A model generated the notes under the pieces. The model did not search any database. It was given only the letters and a program-made list of their open reading frames with translations, and was not told where the DNA came from. 64,000 nucleotides of DNA from CAMAPP01 sp046153685. Lineage in GTDB: Bacteria; Pseudomonadota; Alphaproteobacteria; CADEGL01. A program made the translations under genes and the position numbers. Location: contig JBJXGH010000081.1 of the NCBI GenBank assembly GCA_046153685.1, forward strand, positions 1-64,000. The letters are read 5' to 3'. Positions 41,599-50,091 of this stretch are shown here, piece by piece (within the stretch, counting starts at the first letter, position 1; each line of letters starts with the position of its first letter).

Positions 41599-42825
41599 TC
41601 AGCGGACGTTGAATGCGCTCTTCAACTTGCCGACCAGATCGACGCGCTCCCATGAAAAGCCGCCATCGGGTTCGGGTGCGCGGCCGAAATGACCATAGGC
41701 CGAGGTGCGGGCGTAGATCGGCCGGTTGAGTTTCAGGTGTTCGCGGATGCCGCGCGGGCTCAGGTTCACGAGGTCTTGCAGGACGCGGCCGAGTTTTTGC
41801 TCATCCACATTGCCGGTCGCGTGCGTGTCGACATAGACCGATAGCGGGCGCGAGACGCCGATGGCGTAGCTCAACTGGATGGTGCAACGCCGCGCCAGGC
41901 CGGAAGCCACCACGTTCTTCGCCAGATAGCGCGCGGCATAAGCGGCCGAGCGATCGACCTTCGTCGGATCCTTGCCCGAGAACGCGCCGCCGCCATGGGG
42001 TGCTGCGCCGCCATAGGTATCGACGATGATCTTGCGCCCGGTAAGGCCAGCATCGCCGTCGGGGCCGCCGATCACGAACTTGCCGGTCGGATTGACGTAA
42101 AAATTCGCGCGATCACACATCCAGCCGTCGGGCAGGGCGTCGCGCACATAGGGCTCGACCACCGCGCGCACGTCGTCCTGGTCGATTTCCTGGCCCTTTT
42201 TCGGACCCTTCGGCCAAGTTGCAACGTGCTGGGAGGAGACGACGACCGCGGTCGCACGCACCGGGACGCCCTTGACGTATTGCAGGGTGACTTGGCTTTT
42301 TGCGTCGGGCAACAGCAACGGCTCGTCGCCCCGATGGCGTGCGTCCTTCATCGCCCGCAGGATATTGTGGGCAAATTGCAGGGGCGCGGGCATGAGTTCC
42401 TTGGTCTCGTCGCAGGCATAGCCGAACATGATGCCCTGATCGCCAGCACCTTCGTCCTTGTTGCCGCTGGCGTCCACGCCTTGTGCGATATCGACCGACT
42501 GGCTGTGCAGATAGATGTCGACCTTGGCTTTCTTCCAATGGAAGCCGCGCTGCTCATAGCCGATTTCCTTCACGGCCCGGCGCGCGATCGCCTCGATTTT
42601 CTCTTTCTTGACCGTGCCATTCTTGTTGACGAGCGAACGCGGTCCACGCACTTCGCCCGCGATGACGATCCTGTTGGTTGTCACCAGGGTTTCGCACGCG
42701 ACGCGCGCCACCGGATCGGCGGCCAGGAAGGCATCGACGACGGTGTCGGATATGCGGTCGCACACCTTGTCGGGGTGGCCTTCGGACACGGATTCGCTCG
42801 TGAAAACGAAATCGCCCTTCGACAC
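41599..42825 (-). CDS. metK: S-adenosylmethionine synthetase
   Basis: 408 residues from a GTG at 42825 with AGGAGG five bases upstream. ATP-binding FTSESVSEGHPDKVCD, the GAGDQGIMFGYA motif and GGGAFSGKDPTKVDRSAAYAARY are conserved. It makes SAM from methionine and ATP. It is slightly longer than the E. coli enzyme (384). It follows the XRE regulator, with a structured 114-base gap, and precedes trmB, a SAM consumer. Confidence 0.98.
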   Translation of the reverse strand: MSKGDFVFTSESVSEGHPDKVCDRISDTVVDAFLAADPVARVACETLVTTNRIVIAGEVRGPRSLVNKNGTVKKEKIEAIARRAVKEIGYEQRGFHWKKAKVDIYLHSQSVDIAQGVDASGNKDEGAGDQGIMFGYACDETKELMPAPLQFAHNILRAMKDARHRGDEPLLLPDAKSQVTLQYVKGVPVRATAVVVSSQHVATWPKGPKKGQEIDQDDVRAVVEPYVRDALPDGWMCDRANFYVNPTGKFVIGGPDGDAGLTGRKIIVDTYGGAAPHGGGAFSGKDPTKVDRSAAYAARYLAKNVVASGLARRCTIQLSYAIGVSRPLSVYVDTHATGNVDEQKLGRVLQDLVNLSPRGIREHLKLNRPIYARTSAYGHFGRAPEPDGGFSWERVDLVGKLKSAFNVR

Positions 42826-42852
42826 ATCGGCCTCCTGCGCATCGGGACATGG

Positions 42853-42929
42853 GTGCCGTGAACCGCCGCGGCGGGCGCACTTGTGGCAATCTTCCCCGGC
42901 AGCGTCAAGGCGGCGCGGCGGTCCGCCGC
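42853..42929 (-). promoter_or_regulatory. Structured leader before metK
   Basis: Two GC-rich elements on the transcribed strand: a hairpin GCGGCGG-A-CCGCCGC (42915-42929), just past the XRE stop, and a 28-base element with outer GTGC/GCAC pairing around the self-complementary CCGCCGCGGCGG (42853-42880). They lie between xre and metK. I could not match them to a known SAM riboswitch. They may be a terminator for xre or an attenuator for metK. Confidence 0.35.
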
Positions 42930-42939
42930 CAGCCGTATG

Positions 42940-43383
42940 TCAGGCGCTCTCGTCGGCGGAGCGCGCCAGGGTCTTTGCCAGATCGAAAACCTTGCGCCGT
43001 ACGCGCGGATCGGTGATGCGGTAATAGGCGCGCACCAGTTGAAGGGTTTCGCGGCGCGCCATGGGGTCGCCTTGGATTCCGGAGCGCTCCTCGGCAAAGC
43101 CCGCCGCCCGCGCGCCCTCGGCGCCCATGTCGTCGAAGAAAAATCCGACGGGCACATCGAGTACCTTGCACAAATCGAACAGCCGGCTGGCGCCGATCCG
43201 GTTCGTGCCGCGCTCGTATTTTTGTACCTGTTGAAAGGTCAGGCCGAGGGAATCGCCGAGCTTTTCCTGGCTCATGCCCAACATGGTGCGGCGCATCCGC
43301 ACGCGTCGGCCGACGTGAACATCCACTGGACTGGCCCGCCCGCGCTTGGCACCGCGCGGCTTTGCCGGATCGTTACCCGCCAT
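42940..43383 (-). CDS. XRE-family (helix-turn-helix) transcriptional regulator
   Basis: 147 residues from the ATG at 43383 (TTG at 43419 is in frame upstream). The HTH at about residues 22-80 is GRRVRMRRTMLGMSQEKLGDSLGL ... TFQQVQKYERGTNRI. The C-terminal helix region RRETLQLVRAYYRITDPRVRRKV is typical of the alphaproteobacterial group found before metK. Its promoter carries paired palindromes around the -10 box, so autorepression is likely. The downstream metK hints at SAM or methionine sensing, but no ligand domain is recognised. Confidence 0.9.
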   Translation of the reverse strand: MAGNDPAKPRGAKRGRASPVDVHVGRRVRMRRTMLGMSQEKLGDSLGLTFQQVQKYERGTNRIGASRLFDLCKVLDVPVGFFFDDMGAEGARAAGFAEERSGIQGDPMARRETLQLVRAYYRITDPRVRRKVFDLAKTLARSADESA

Positions 43384-43475
43384 GGCGAAAAATCCCGCCC
43401 ATTCGCCGCGCCGCCGCAACCAATTCCCAGATCGTCACAGCCACACCCAGCGCAAAATTTTCTGCCGCAACGCCC

Positions 43476-43532
43476 GTATGTACTTCGACATACAGACGTA
43501 TCATTACTAAACATACAGTTGTATTCGGTCAA
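43476..43532 (-). promoter_or_regulatory. xre promoter with flanking palindromic operators
   Basis: Minus strand: -35 TTGACC (43527-43532), 17-base spacer, -10 TAGTAA (43504-43509, weak). The near-palindromes ATACAGTTGTAT (43513-43524, in the spacer) and ATACAGACGTAT (43490-43501, just past the -10) share the half-site ATACA/TGTAT; each lies in a direct repeat ACATACAGNNGTAT spaced 23 bases. A third inverted repeat, GTATGT-ACTTCG-ACATAC (43476-43493), overlaps the second site. The placement is typical of repressor operators. Confidence 0.65.
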
Positions 43533-43579
43533 TCTTTTTCCCGTTTCCATGCAGGGATTTTCCCGTCCCCCGCCCCGCG

Positions 43580-45181
43580 TCACCGCAGGGCTTCTTCCCG
43601 TTTCGGTGCGCCAGTGCGGCCGAAACGGAGCGCGAGAACCCCGGCTAGGGCGAAAGCGGGCACCAGGGCGAGATTTCCAAAGCGCGCGAAGAACGTCGCA
43701 TTCTCAAGCGGCCGCGGGAGTTCGGCGTCAAGGACGCCGCGCGCGCCAAGATCGAGCCGGGCAAGGATGCGGCCATGGCCGTCGACGACGGCGGAAATGC
43801 CCGTGTTCGCCGCGCGCACCAGGGGCAGGCCTTCCTCGACCGCGCGTACCCGCGCGGCGGCGAAATGTTGATGGGGTCCCGAGCTCTCGCCGAACCAGGC
43901 GTCGTTGGTGATGTTGAGCAGCCAATCAGGCCGGTTTGCGCCGTCGACGACTCGGCCAGGGAAAATCGCCTCGTAACAGATGAGCGGCCCGAAGGGCGGA
44001 AGTCCGGGTACCACGAGCGTGCGCGGCCCCGGACCGGGCGAGAAATCGACCGCGCCCGCGGTGAGCTTGGCAATCGGCAAAATGCCGCGGAGCGGCACGA
44101 ATTCACCGAACGGCACCAGATGATGTTTGTCATATGTGGCAACGATGCGGCCCGCGCCATCGAGGGCATGGAAGGAGTTCCAGACCTGCAGGCCCTGGCC
44201 CGGTTCGCGCCGAGCGCGCAACGCGCCGGTCAGAAGCAGCCCGCCCGGCGGCACTGCGTCGGCAACCGCGGCACGCGCGCCGTCATCGCTCTCGAGAAAA
44301 TACGCGGTCGCCGATTCGGGCCAAACGACGTGGCTGATGGCATCGAACCCCGGGCCGCGAGACAGTTCGACATGGGCGCGCAAATTGGCCGCGCGGTGAT
44401 CCTCGCGCCATTTCGCCTGTTGAGCGATGTGGGGTTGAACCAGGCGCAGCCGCACACCCGAAACCGCGCCCGCCTCGGGTGCGCTCGACAGACGCGCCGC
44501 GCCAAAACCCCAAATACCGAGGGGCACCAGAGCGAACAGGACGGCCGCCGCCCACCGATGGCGCGGCGCCAGGCCCGCCTCACCCCAAGACGCGGGCAGA
44601 GCCGCGATGCCAACCGTCCAAAGGCTCAAGCCATAGGCGCCGACGATGGCGGCAGGCTGAATCATGGCTGCCGAGAACGACCAAGTATGGCCCGCGAGGT
44701 TCCAAGGAAATCCCGTGAGAATCGTGCCGCGCAGCCATTCGGCGACCACCCAGCACAGAGCGAAGGCGGCGGCGCGGCCGATGCCGCAGAGACGCAGACT
44801 CGAGGCCGCCCAAATGCCGAGGGCCGGAAACAGCGCGAGGCCCGCAGGCACGCCGAGAACGCAAAACGGCACCAGCCACCAGAACCGCGCCGCGTCGGTC
44901 AGCAGCGACAAGGCAATCCAATAGAGCCCGGGTACGAAATAGCCGAAGCCAAACCACCACCCAAGCCAAATCCGCGCGCGCGCGGGCTTGCGCGCACCGG
45001 CACACCCGTCGAGAAGCCACAACAATCCCGTGAACCCGACCGCAAGTGCTGGAAAGGCAAAGACCGGCGCGAAGGCGGCGGCGGCGATCGCGCCCAGCGC
45101 GAAGGCTAGGCCCATGCGCCGCGCCGGCCTGCCGGCCGCCGAGGCCACCCATAGAGCCATGCGGCCGAACGCGGCGAACAC
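43580..45181 (-). CDS. lnt: Apolipoprotein N-acyltransferase
   Basis: 533 residues: N-terminal multi-pass membrane region (about residues 1-200), then a nitrilase-like domain with catalytic Glu in WPESATAYF, Lys in YDKHHLVPFGEFVP, and Cys in LICYEAIFP. It N-acylates the lipoprotein cysteine in the inner membrane. The GTG at 45181 sits two bases from the corC stop; an ATG at 45160 is an alternative. The corC-lnt order is conserved. Confidence 0.96.
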   Translation of the reverse strand: MFAAFGRMALWVASAAGRPARRMGLAFALGAIAAAAFAPVFAFPALAVGFTGLLWLLDGCAGARKPARARIWLGWWFGFGYFVPGLYWIALSLLTDAARFWWLVPFCVLGVPAGLALFPALGIWAASSLRLCGIGRAAAFALCWVVAEWLRGTILTGFPWNLAGHTWSFSAAMIQPAAIVGAYGLSLWTVGIAALPASWGEAGLAPRHRWAAAVLFALVPLGIWGFGAARLSSAPEAGAVSGVRLRLVQPHIAQQAKWREDHRAANLRAHVELSRGPGFDAISHVVWPESATAYFLESDDGARAAVADAVPPGGLLLTGALRARREPGQGLQVWNSFHALDGAGRIVATYDKHHLVPFGEFVPLRGILPIAKLTAGAVDFSPGPGPRTLVVPGLPPFGPLICYEAIFPGRVVDGANRPDWLLNITNDAWFGESSGPHQHFAAARVRAVEEGLPLVRAANTGISAVVDGHGRILARLDLGARGVLDAELPRPLENATFFARFGNLALVPAFALAGVLALRFGRTGAPKREEALR

Positions 45182-45183
45182 GA

Positions 45184-46128
45184 TCAGTCGCCGCTTCGGA
45201 CGGGATCCGCGACGGAACGGCTCCCGTCCAATCCGCGCACACGAAGTCGGCGCAAGCGCCGCGCGTCGCTTTCGAGAATCTCGAATTCAAGGCCCGAGCC
45301 GTGGCGCACGATCTCCCCGCGCCCTGGAACACGCCCGGCAATGGAAACCACGAGGCCGCCGAGAGTGTCGATATCGGCTCTTTCTTCCTCGGTCAGAATG
45401 GGACCGACCTGGGCCTCGAATTCCTCGAGCGTGGCGCGCGCATCGGCCGCAAGCGTGCCGTCTGGCCGGACGACGATCTTGGGGCCCTTGGCCTCGTCGT
45501 GCTCGTCCTCGATCTCGCCGACGATTTCCTCGACCAAGTCCTCGATCGTCACGAGGCCGTCGATGCCGCCGTATTCGTCAACCACGAGCGCGATATGTGT
45601 GCGGCTTTGGCGCATCTGGAGCAAAAGATCGAGCGCGCGCATCGAGGGCGCGACGAACAAAACCTTGCGCAAGATATGCTGTAACGAGAACGGTGTCTCG
45701 GCGTGCCAAAAGCGCAGCACGTCCTTGATGTGCACCATGCCGATGACATCGTCGAGAGATTCGCGGAACACGGGCATGCGCGAATGCGCCTCGGCGCTTA
45801 GCGTCTTGACCAAGTCCTCGAGCCCCGTGGTGGCCTCGACGGCGACGATATCGGCGCGCGGCACCATGACGTCCTCGGCCGTTACGTCGCCAAGATGCAG
45901 AACATTCGTCAAAAGTCGGCGTTCGTCGATTTCCGCCGGGCTGGCATCGGCGGAATAATCCTCGATGAGTTCGGCCACGCTTTCGCGCAGCGAGCCTTCG
46001 TCCTCGCGCCAACCGAACACGCCGCGCAACCAATCGCGCAACGAGCGGCGCCCGCCCTCCTGGTCACGAGGCGCGGCCGCGCTTGCGGCCTGCTCGGGTT
46101 TCTTACGCGGCATAGGGGACTCGGCCAC
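45184..46128 (-). CDS. CorC/HlyC-type CBS-domain protein
   Basis: 314 residues from a GTG at 46128 (ATG at 46113 also possible). Two CBS domains follow the motif VTAEDVMVPRADIVAVEA, and the HlyC/CorC transporter-associated domain is at the C-terminus. The cytosolic CorC/YbeX type lacks the N-terminal membrane DUF21 domain, and this protein likewise has none. In E. coli it affects magnesium/cobalt efflux and ribosome-related phenotypes. It sits between ybeY and lnt. Confidence 0.92.
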   Translation of the reverse strand: MAESPMPRKKPEQAASAAAPRDQEGGRRSLRDWLRGVFGWREDEGSLRESVAELIEDYSADASPAEIDERRLLTNVLHLGDVTAEDVMVPRADIVAVEATTGLEDLVKTLSAEAHSRMPVFRESLDDVIGMVHIKDVLRFWHAETPFSLQHILRKVLFVAPSMRALDLLLQMRQSRTHIALVVDEYGGIDGLVTIEDLVEEIVGEIEDEHDEAKGPKIVVRPDGTLAADARATLEEFEAQVGPILTEEERADIDTLGGLVVSIAGRVPGRGEIVRHGSGLEFEILESDARRLRRLRVRGLDGSRSVADPVRSGD

Positions 46129-46131
46129 GGG

Positions 46132-46629
46132 CTACGCCGCCCGCGCGCGATATGGATCGGGCACGCCAAGTCGCGCCAGAATCCGAATCTCGCGCGCTTC
46201 CATGTCGTCCGCCGCCTTGGCGCGGATGTGATCGAAGCCCAAGAGATGCAGTACGCCGTGGACGACCAAATGGCTCAGATGATCGGCGGCCTTTAGACGC
46301 GCGGCGCGTGCCTCGGCGCGCACGGTTTGGCGCGCGAGCACTACGTCGCCGAGCGCCCGCGCGCGCCCGGTGCCCGCATCGTCCGCGGGAAACGCCAAGA
46401 CATTGGTTGGGCGATTCTTACCCCGGAACCGGCGGTTGAGCGCGCGGACATGCGCGTCGGAGGTCAGCACCACCGTCACCGTTCCAGAACCGGCCTTGGA
46501 GCCGGCGAGCGCCGCGCGCGCCGCGCGGCGGCAAAGCCGCGCATGGGTTGGCGCGTCACCCCAGGCCGTGTCGAGTATCACCACCTCGACGCGCGGCGGC
46601 GAGCGGCCCCGCCGTGTTCCGCCGATCAT
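46132..46629 (-). CDS. ybeY: Endoribonuclease YbeY
   Basis: 165 residues. The zinc-binding HGVLHLLGFDH is the family signature; LNRRFRGKNRPTNVLAFP precedes it. It takes part in 16S rRNA 3'-end maturation and ribosome quality control. The ATG overlaps the phoH stop (ATGA). Confidence 0.95.
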   Translation of the reverse strand: MIGGTRRGRSPPRVEVVILDTAWGDAPTHARLCRRAARAALAGSKAGSGTVTVVLTSDAHVRALNRRFRGKNRPTNVLAFPADDAGTGRARALGDVVLARQTVRAEARAARLKAADHLSHLVVHGVLHLLGFDHIRAKAADDMEAREIRILARLGVPDPYRARAA

Positions 46630-47633
46630 CGGCGCGGATCGAACGCCGCGGGTTCGCCGCCCTTGGACCGCTCGTCATAGGCTCGAACGATGCGCATGAC
46701 CAAGGGATGGCGAACCACGTCAGCCTCGGTGAACGTGATCGTGGTCACCCCTTCGACGCCGCAAAGCGTGGTCATGGCATCAACCATGCCCGAAGGCACG
46801 CCCGGGGGCAGATCAACCTGGCTGATATCGCCGGTAACGACCATGCGCGAATTCTCGCCAAGCCGCGTGAGAAACATCTTCATTTGCCCGGCGGTGCAGT
46901 TCTGGGCCTCGTCCAAAATCACGAAGGCGTTGGACAGCGTGCGTCCACGCATGAAGGCGAGCGGAGCGATTTCAATCTCGCCATTCTCAAGTTTGTGGGC
47001 GACTTGTTCGGCGGGCAGCATGTCGTAAAGCGCGTCATACAGCGGCCGCAGATAGGGATCGACTTTTTCCTTGAGGTCGCCCGGCAGAAAGCCGAGGCGC
47101 TCGCCGGCTTCGACGGCGGGGCGCGAAAGAACGATGCGGTCGAATTGACCGCGCAGCATGAGCGAGGCCGCGGTGGCGACGGCGAGATAGGTCTTGCCCG
47201 TGCCCGCGGGCCCTTGCGCGAAAACCAGATCCGACATTTGCAGCGCCCGAAGATAGGCCGCCTGGACCGGCGTGCGCGCCGCGATTTGGCGCTTGCGCGT
47301 TTGTATGTTCTCGCGCACTACCTCGCCCTTCGCTCCGCCACTGGCCGCGTGGGCCGCCAAGCGTACTGCCGCATCGACCTCGCCCGTGTCCACGGGCATG
47401 CCGCGTTTGAGGCGGCCGTAAAGCTCGGCAAGCGCGCGGCGCGCCACCTCGATGCCCTGCTCGGGCCCGGCGATGGCCACGCGATTGCCGCGCGTGGCGA
47501 CCGAGACACCGAGCTGTTTCTCGATGCGCGCGAGGAACTCGTCGTGTTGTCCGAACAACGCCGATAGCAGGCGGTTGTCGTCGAACTGAAGGTGAATGGG
47601 CTTGCCGCTCGGGGATGCGGATGCGTGGTTCAA
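46626..47633 (-). CDS. PhoH-family ATPase (YbeZ-like)
   Basis: 335 residues. Walker A GPAGTGKTYLAVATA and Walker B FVILDEAQN; ahead of them an N-terminal region beginning IHLQFDDNRLLSALFGQHDE. The only start that includes the conserved N-terminus is a TTG at 47633 overlapping the miaB stop (TTGA). YbeZ works with YbeY in E. coli. The miaB-phoH-ybeY-corC-lnt order matches E. coli and many other proteobacteria. Confidence 0.94.
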   Translation of the reverse strand: MNHASASPSGKPIHLQFDDNRLLSALFGQHDEFLARIEKQLGVSVATRGNRVAIAGPEQGIEVARRALAELYGRLKRGMPVDTGEVDAAVRLAAHAASGGAKGEVVRENIQTRKRQIAARTPVQAAYLRALQMSDLVFAQGPAGTGKTYLAVATAASLMLRGQFDRIVLSRPAVEAGERLGFLPGDLKEKVDPYLRPLYDALYDMLPAEQVAHKLENGEIEIAPLAFMRGRTLSNAFVILDEAQNCTAGQMKMFLTRLGENSRMVVTGDISQVDLPPGVPSGMVDAMTTLCGVEGVTTITFTEADVVRHPLVMRIVRAYDERSKGGEPAAFDPRR

Positions 47634-49096
47634 CCGGTGGATCCTCCCATAGTTCGATCGGATCGGGTTCGATCGGGTCGCGACGATTTGGGCGCCGACG
47701 ACAGCTCGACGCGCTGATTTACGCGCGTTGCGCCGCTATCGACAAGCGCGCCAGCCAGGCTGTTGGCGTGGGCGGCAAGCACGCGCACGGGCGCGATCGT
47801 GCCGAACGACTCCGCGGGCGCGGCGACGTGAACGGCCTGCATGTATGGACTGCGACCGATAAGCTGGCCCGGATGGGCGCCGCGACGCTCGAACAATACC
47901 TCGACCGTGCGACCGATGAATCCGCGGTTGAAGCCGAGCTGTTGCTCGACGAGCAAATCCTGCAGGCGCCGCAAGCGCTCGGCCTTCACGGCCTCATCGA
48001 CCCGTTCGGATTTGTCGGCGGCGGGCGTGCCCGGGCGCGGGCTGTATTTGAACGAATAGGCTTGGGCAAAGCCAATTTCGCGCACGATTGCGAGGGTCGC
48101 CTCGAAATCCGCGTCGGTTTCGCCGGGGAAACCGACGATGAAGTCGCTCGACAGCGCGATATCGGGCCGCGCGCGGCGCACGCGCGCGACGGTTTCGCGG
48201 TACTCGTCCGCCGTATGGCGTCGGTTCATGGCGGCAAGCACGCGATCGGAACCCGACTGAACCGGCAAATGCAGATGTGGCATGAGCGCGGCAACATCGC
48301 GGTGGGCGGCGATAAGGTCGGCGGCGACATCGCCTGGATGGGACGTGGTGTAGCGCAAGCGCGCGAGTCCCGTAAGACGCGCAAGACGCGTGATCAGCGC
48401 GCCAAGACCCACGGGGCCGTCCGCGCCGGCGCCGCGATAGGCATTGACATTCTGGCCGAGCAATGTGAGTTCGCGCGCGCCCAGGCCGATCAGCAGGCGC
48501 GCCTCTTCCTCGATGTCGGCGGGCGGGCGGGAAAACTCCGCGCCGCGCGTATAAGGCACCACGCAGAAGCTGCAGAACTTGTCACAGCCTTCCTGAATCG
48601 TGAGAAAAGCGGCGGGGCCGCGCGCGGCGCTCTCGGCCGGTAGAGCCGCGAATTTCGATTCCGCGGGAAAATCGGTGTCCAGGCGAGCAGCATACGACGC
48701 CGCGCCTTTGCCCAGTGCCCGCCCCCCCGCCTCGACCGCGGCTATCATGTCGGCGAGGCGGTGATAGGCTTGCGGCCCCACGACCACATCCACGACCGGC
48801 GCGCGACGCAAAATCTCCGCGCCCTCGGCTTGAGCAACGCAGCCGGCGACACCCACCATCAAAGCTCGGCCCTCGGCCGCGCGCTCGCGCTTTGCCCGCG
48901 CCAGGCGCCCGAGCTCGGAAAACACCTTTTCCGAAGCCTTCTCGCGGATATGGCAGGTGTTGAGGAGCACCAAATCGGCCGCCGCCGCCGAATCGGCTTG
49001 CTCATAGCCGAGCGGCGCCAGGACATCCGCCATGCGCGCGGAGTCGTAGACGTTCATCTGGCAGCCATAGGTCTTGATGAAGAGCTTTTTGGTCAC
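47630..49096 (-). CDS. miaB: tRNA-2-methylthio-N6-dimethylallyladenosine synthase MiaB
   Basis: 488 residues from the GTG at 49096 (VTKKLFIKTYGCQMN); a TTG at 49156 would add 20. N-terminal Fe-S domain cysteines in YGCQMN, NTCHIRE and VAGCVAQ; radical-SAM cluster CDKFCSFCVVPYTRG; C-terminal TRAM region. It methylthiolates i6A37 of tRNAs. It is 172 bases downstream of the acyltransferase gene. Confidence 0.95.
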   Translation of the reverse strand: MTKKLFIKTYGCQMNVYDSARMADVLAPLGYEQADSAAAADLVLLNTCHIREKASEKVFSELGRLARAKRERAAEGRALMVGVAGCVAQAEGAEILRRAPVVDVVVGPQAYHRLADMIAAVEAGGRALGKGAASYAARLDTDFPAESKFAALPAESAARGPAAFLTIQEGCDKFCSFCVVPYTRGAEFSRPPADIEEEARLLIGLGARELTLLGQNVNAYRGAGADGPVGLGALITRLARLTGLARLRYTTSHPGDVAADLIAAHRDVAALMPHLHLPVQSGSDRVLAAMNRRHTADEYRETVARVRRARPDIALSSDFIVGFPGETDADFEATLAIVREIGFAQAYSFKYSPRPGTPAADKSERVDEAVKAERLRRLQDLLVEQQLGFNRGFIGRTVEVLFERRGAHPGQLIGRSPYMQAVHVAAPAESFGTIAPVRVLAAHANSLAGALVDSGATRVNQRVELSSAPKSSRPDRTRSDRTMGGSTG

Positions 49097-49268
49097 GCGC
49101 TGCTCTCGGCCCGCGCTCCGTTGCCGGTTCGACCCGCCATTCGTAGGCAAAATCAAAGCTCTAACGCGGTATGCGCCACGGTTTCGACACTAGCACCGGC
49201 ACTCCTCATGTCAAGTTATCCGCGCCGCGCATTACCCCATTGTGAACCCGCCAAAAAAAGGCGGCCGA

Positions 49269-50087
49269 TCAAGTCCCCGGCGCAGCCACTTGCGGGTTCG
49301 CGGCGAACTGTCTCCTGCCCGAGAGCGCCGCGGACAACCCGCCAGCCACGAGATTCCGGCAATGCAAGGCCAAGGCCTTGCGGCTGCCGAACGCGGCCAA
49401 GGTTGCGGTCGGATGGAACTCGACCTCCACAGTGACGGTGCCAAGCGCGGCCACCCCCCACATGTGAGAGGCCATATCCATATCGCCATACCAAGCGTAA
49501 TACGGCCGGAGATTGCGCCCAATGGGCATGCCGTCCAGGCGCGTGAAGGCGATCGACACCGGCTGCACCACGAGCGGGGGCAAGCCCTCGGGGCGCTCTG
49601 CGACGGCAAAGAGCGCGCTCTTGAACGGCAGGATCCGATTGCCGTCGCTGCTCGTGCCTTCGGGAAACAAGATCAGATCATCGCCCGCCGCGAGCCGCGC
49701 CGCGATCTCGTCGCGCTGGCCCTTGGCCGCGCGTGCACTGCGATCGACGAATACGGTGCGCTGGAGTTTCGCCAAAATTCCGAACAGGGGCCAGCGCGCG
49801 ACCTCGGACTTGGCAACAAAACAACCCTCGATCAGCGCGCCAAGCACGCTGATGTCGAGATAGGAAGTATGATTGCAAACGAACAAGACCGGGTGTTCGC
49901 GACACGGCCGCCCGCGCGTTTCGATCTTGATGCCGAGGATGCGGCAGCACGTCCGGTGATAGAACTGCGGCAGGCGCTTGGCCGCGCGCACGCCGACCAC
50001 GACGAGCACGATTTGCAACGGAATGAGGGCGAGCGTCCAAGCGAAATACGCCAACAGCCGGCAAGCCGCACGGATAGGCGAACCCAT
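49269..50087 (-). CDS. olsA: 1-acyl-sn-glycerol-3-phosphate acyltransferase-like (OlsA-type)
   Basis: 272 residues with an N-terminal membrane segment (about 8-30) and the PlsC motifs NHTSYLD and FPEGTSSDGNRI. The reaction is O-acylation of a lysolipid. It starts four bases after the OlsB-like gene, so it is probably the second enzyme of ornithine-lipid synthesis, acylating lyso-ornithine lipid. A general phospholipid PlsC is the alternative. After its stop is the small hairpin CCGCC-A7-GGCGG (49248-49264). Confidence 0.78.
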   Translation of the reverse strand: MGSPIRAACRLLAYFAWTLALIPLQIVLVVVGVRAAKRLPQFYHRTCCRILGIKIETRGRPCREHPVLFVCNHTSYLDISVLGALIEGCFVAKSEVARWPLFGILAKLQRTVFVDRSARAAKGQRDEIAARLAAGDDLILFPEGTSSDGNRILPFKSALFAVAERPEGLPPLVVQPVSIAFTRLDGMPIGRNLRPYYAWYGDMDMASHMWGVAALGTVTVEVEFHPTATLAAFGSRKALALHCRNLVAGGLSAALSGRRQFAANPQVAAPGT

Positions 50088-50091
50088 GGCG

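Noticed and set aside
42826..42939. SAM/SAH or SAM-II riboswitch before metK
   Set aside because: The conserved core of these RNAs could not be matched; kept only as an unassigned structured leader.
49248..49264. CCGCC-A7-GGCGG as a terminator of olsA
   Set aside because: Five-base-pair stem with the A/T run in the loop, not after the stem; too weak.
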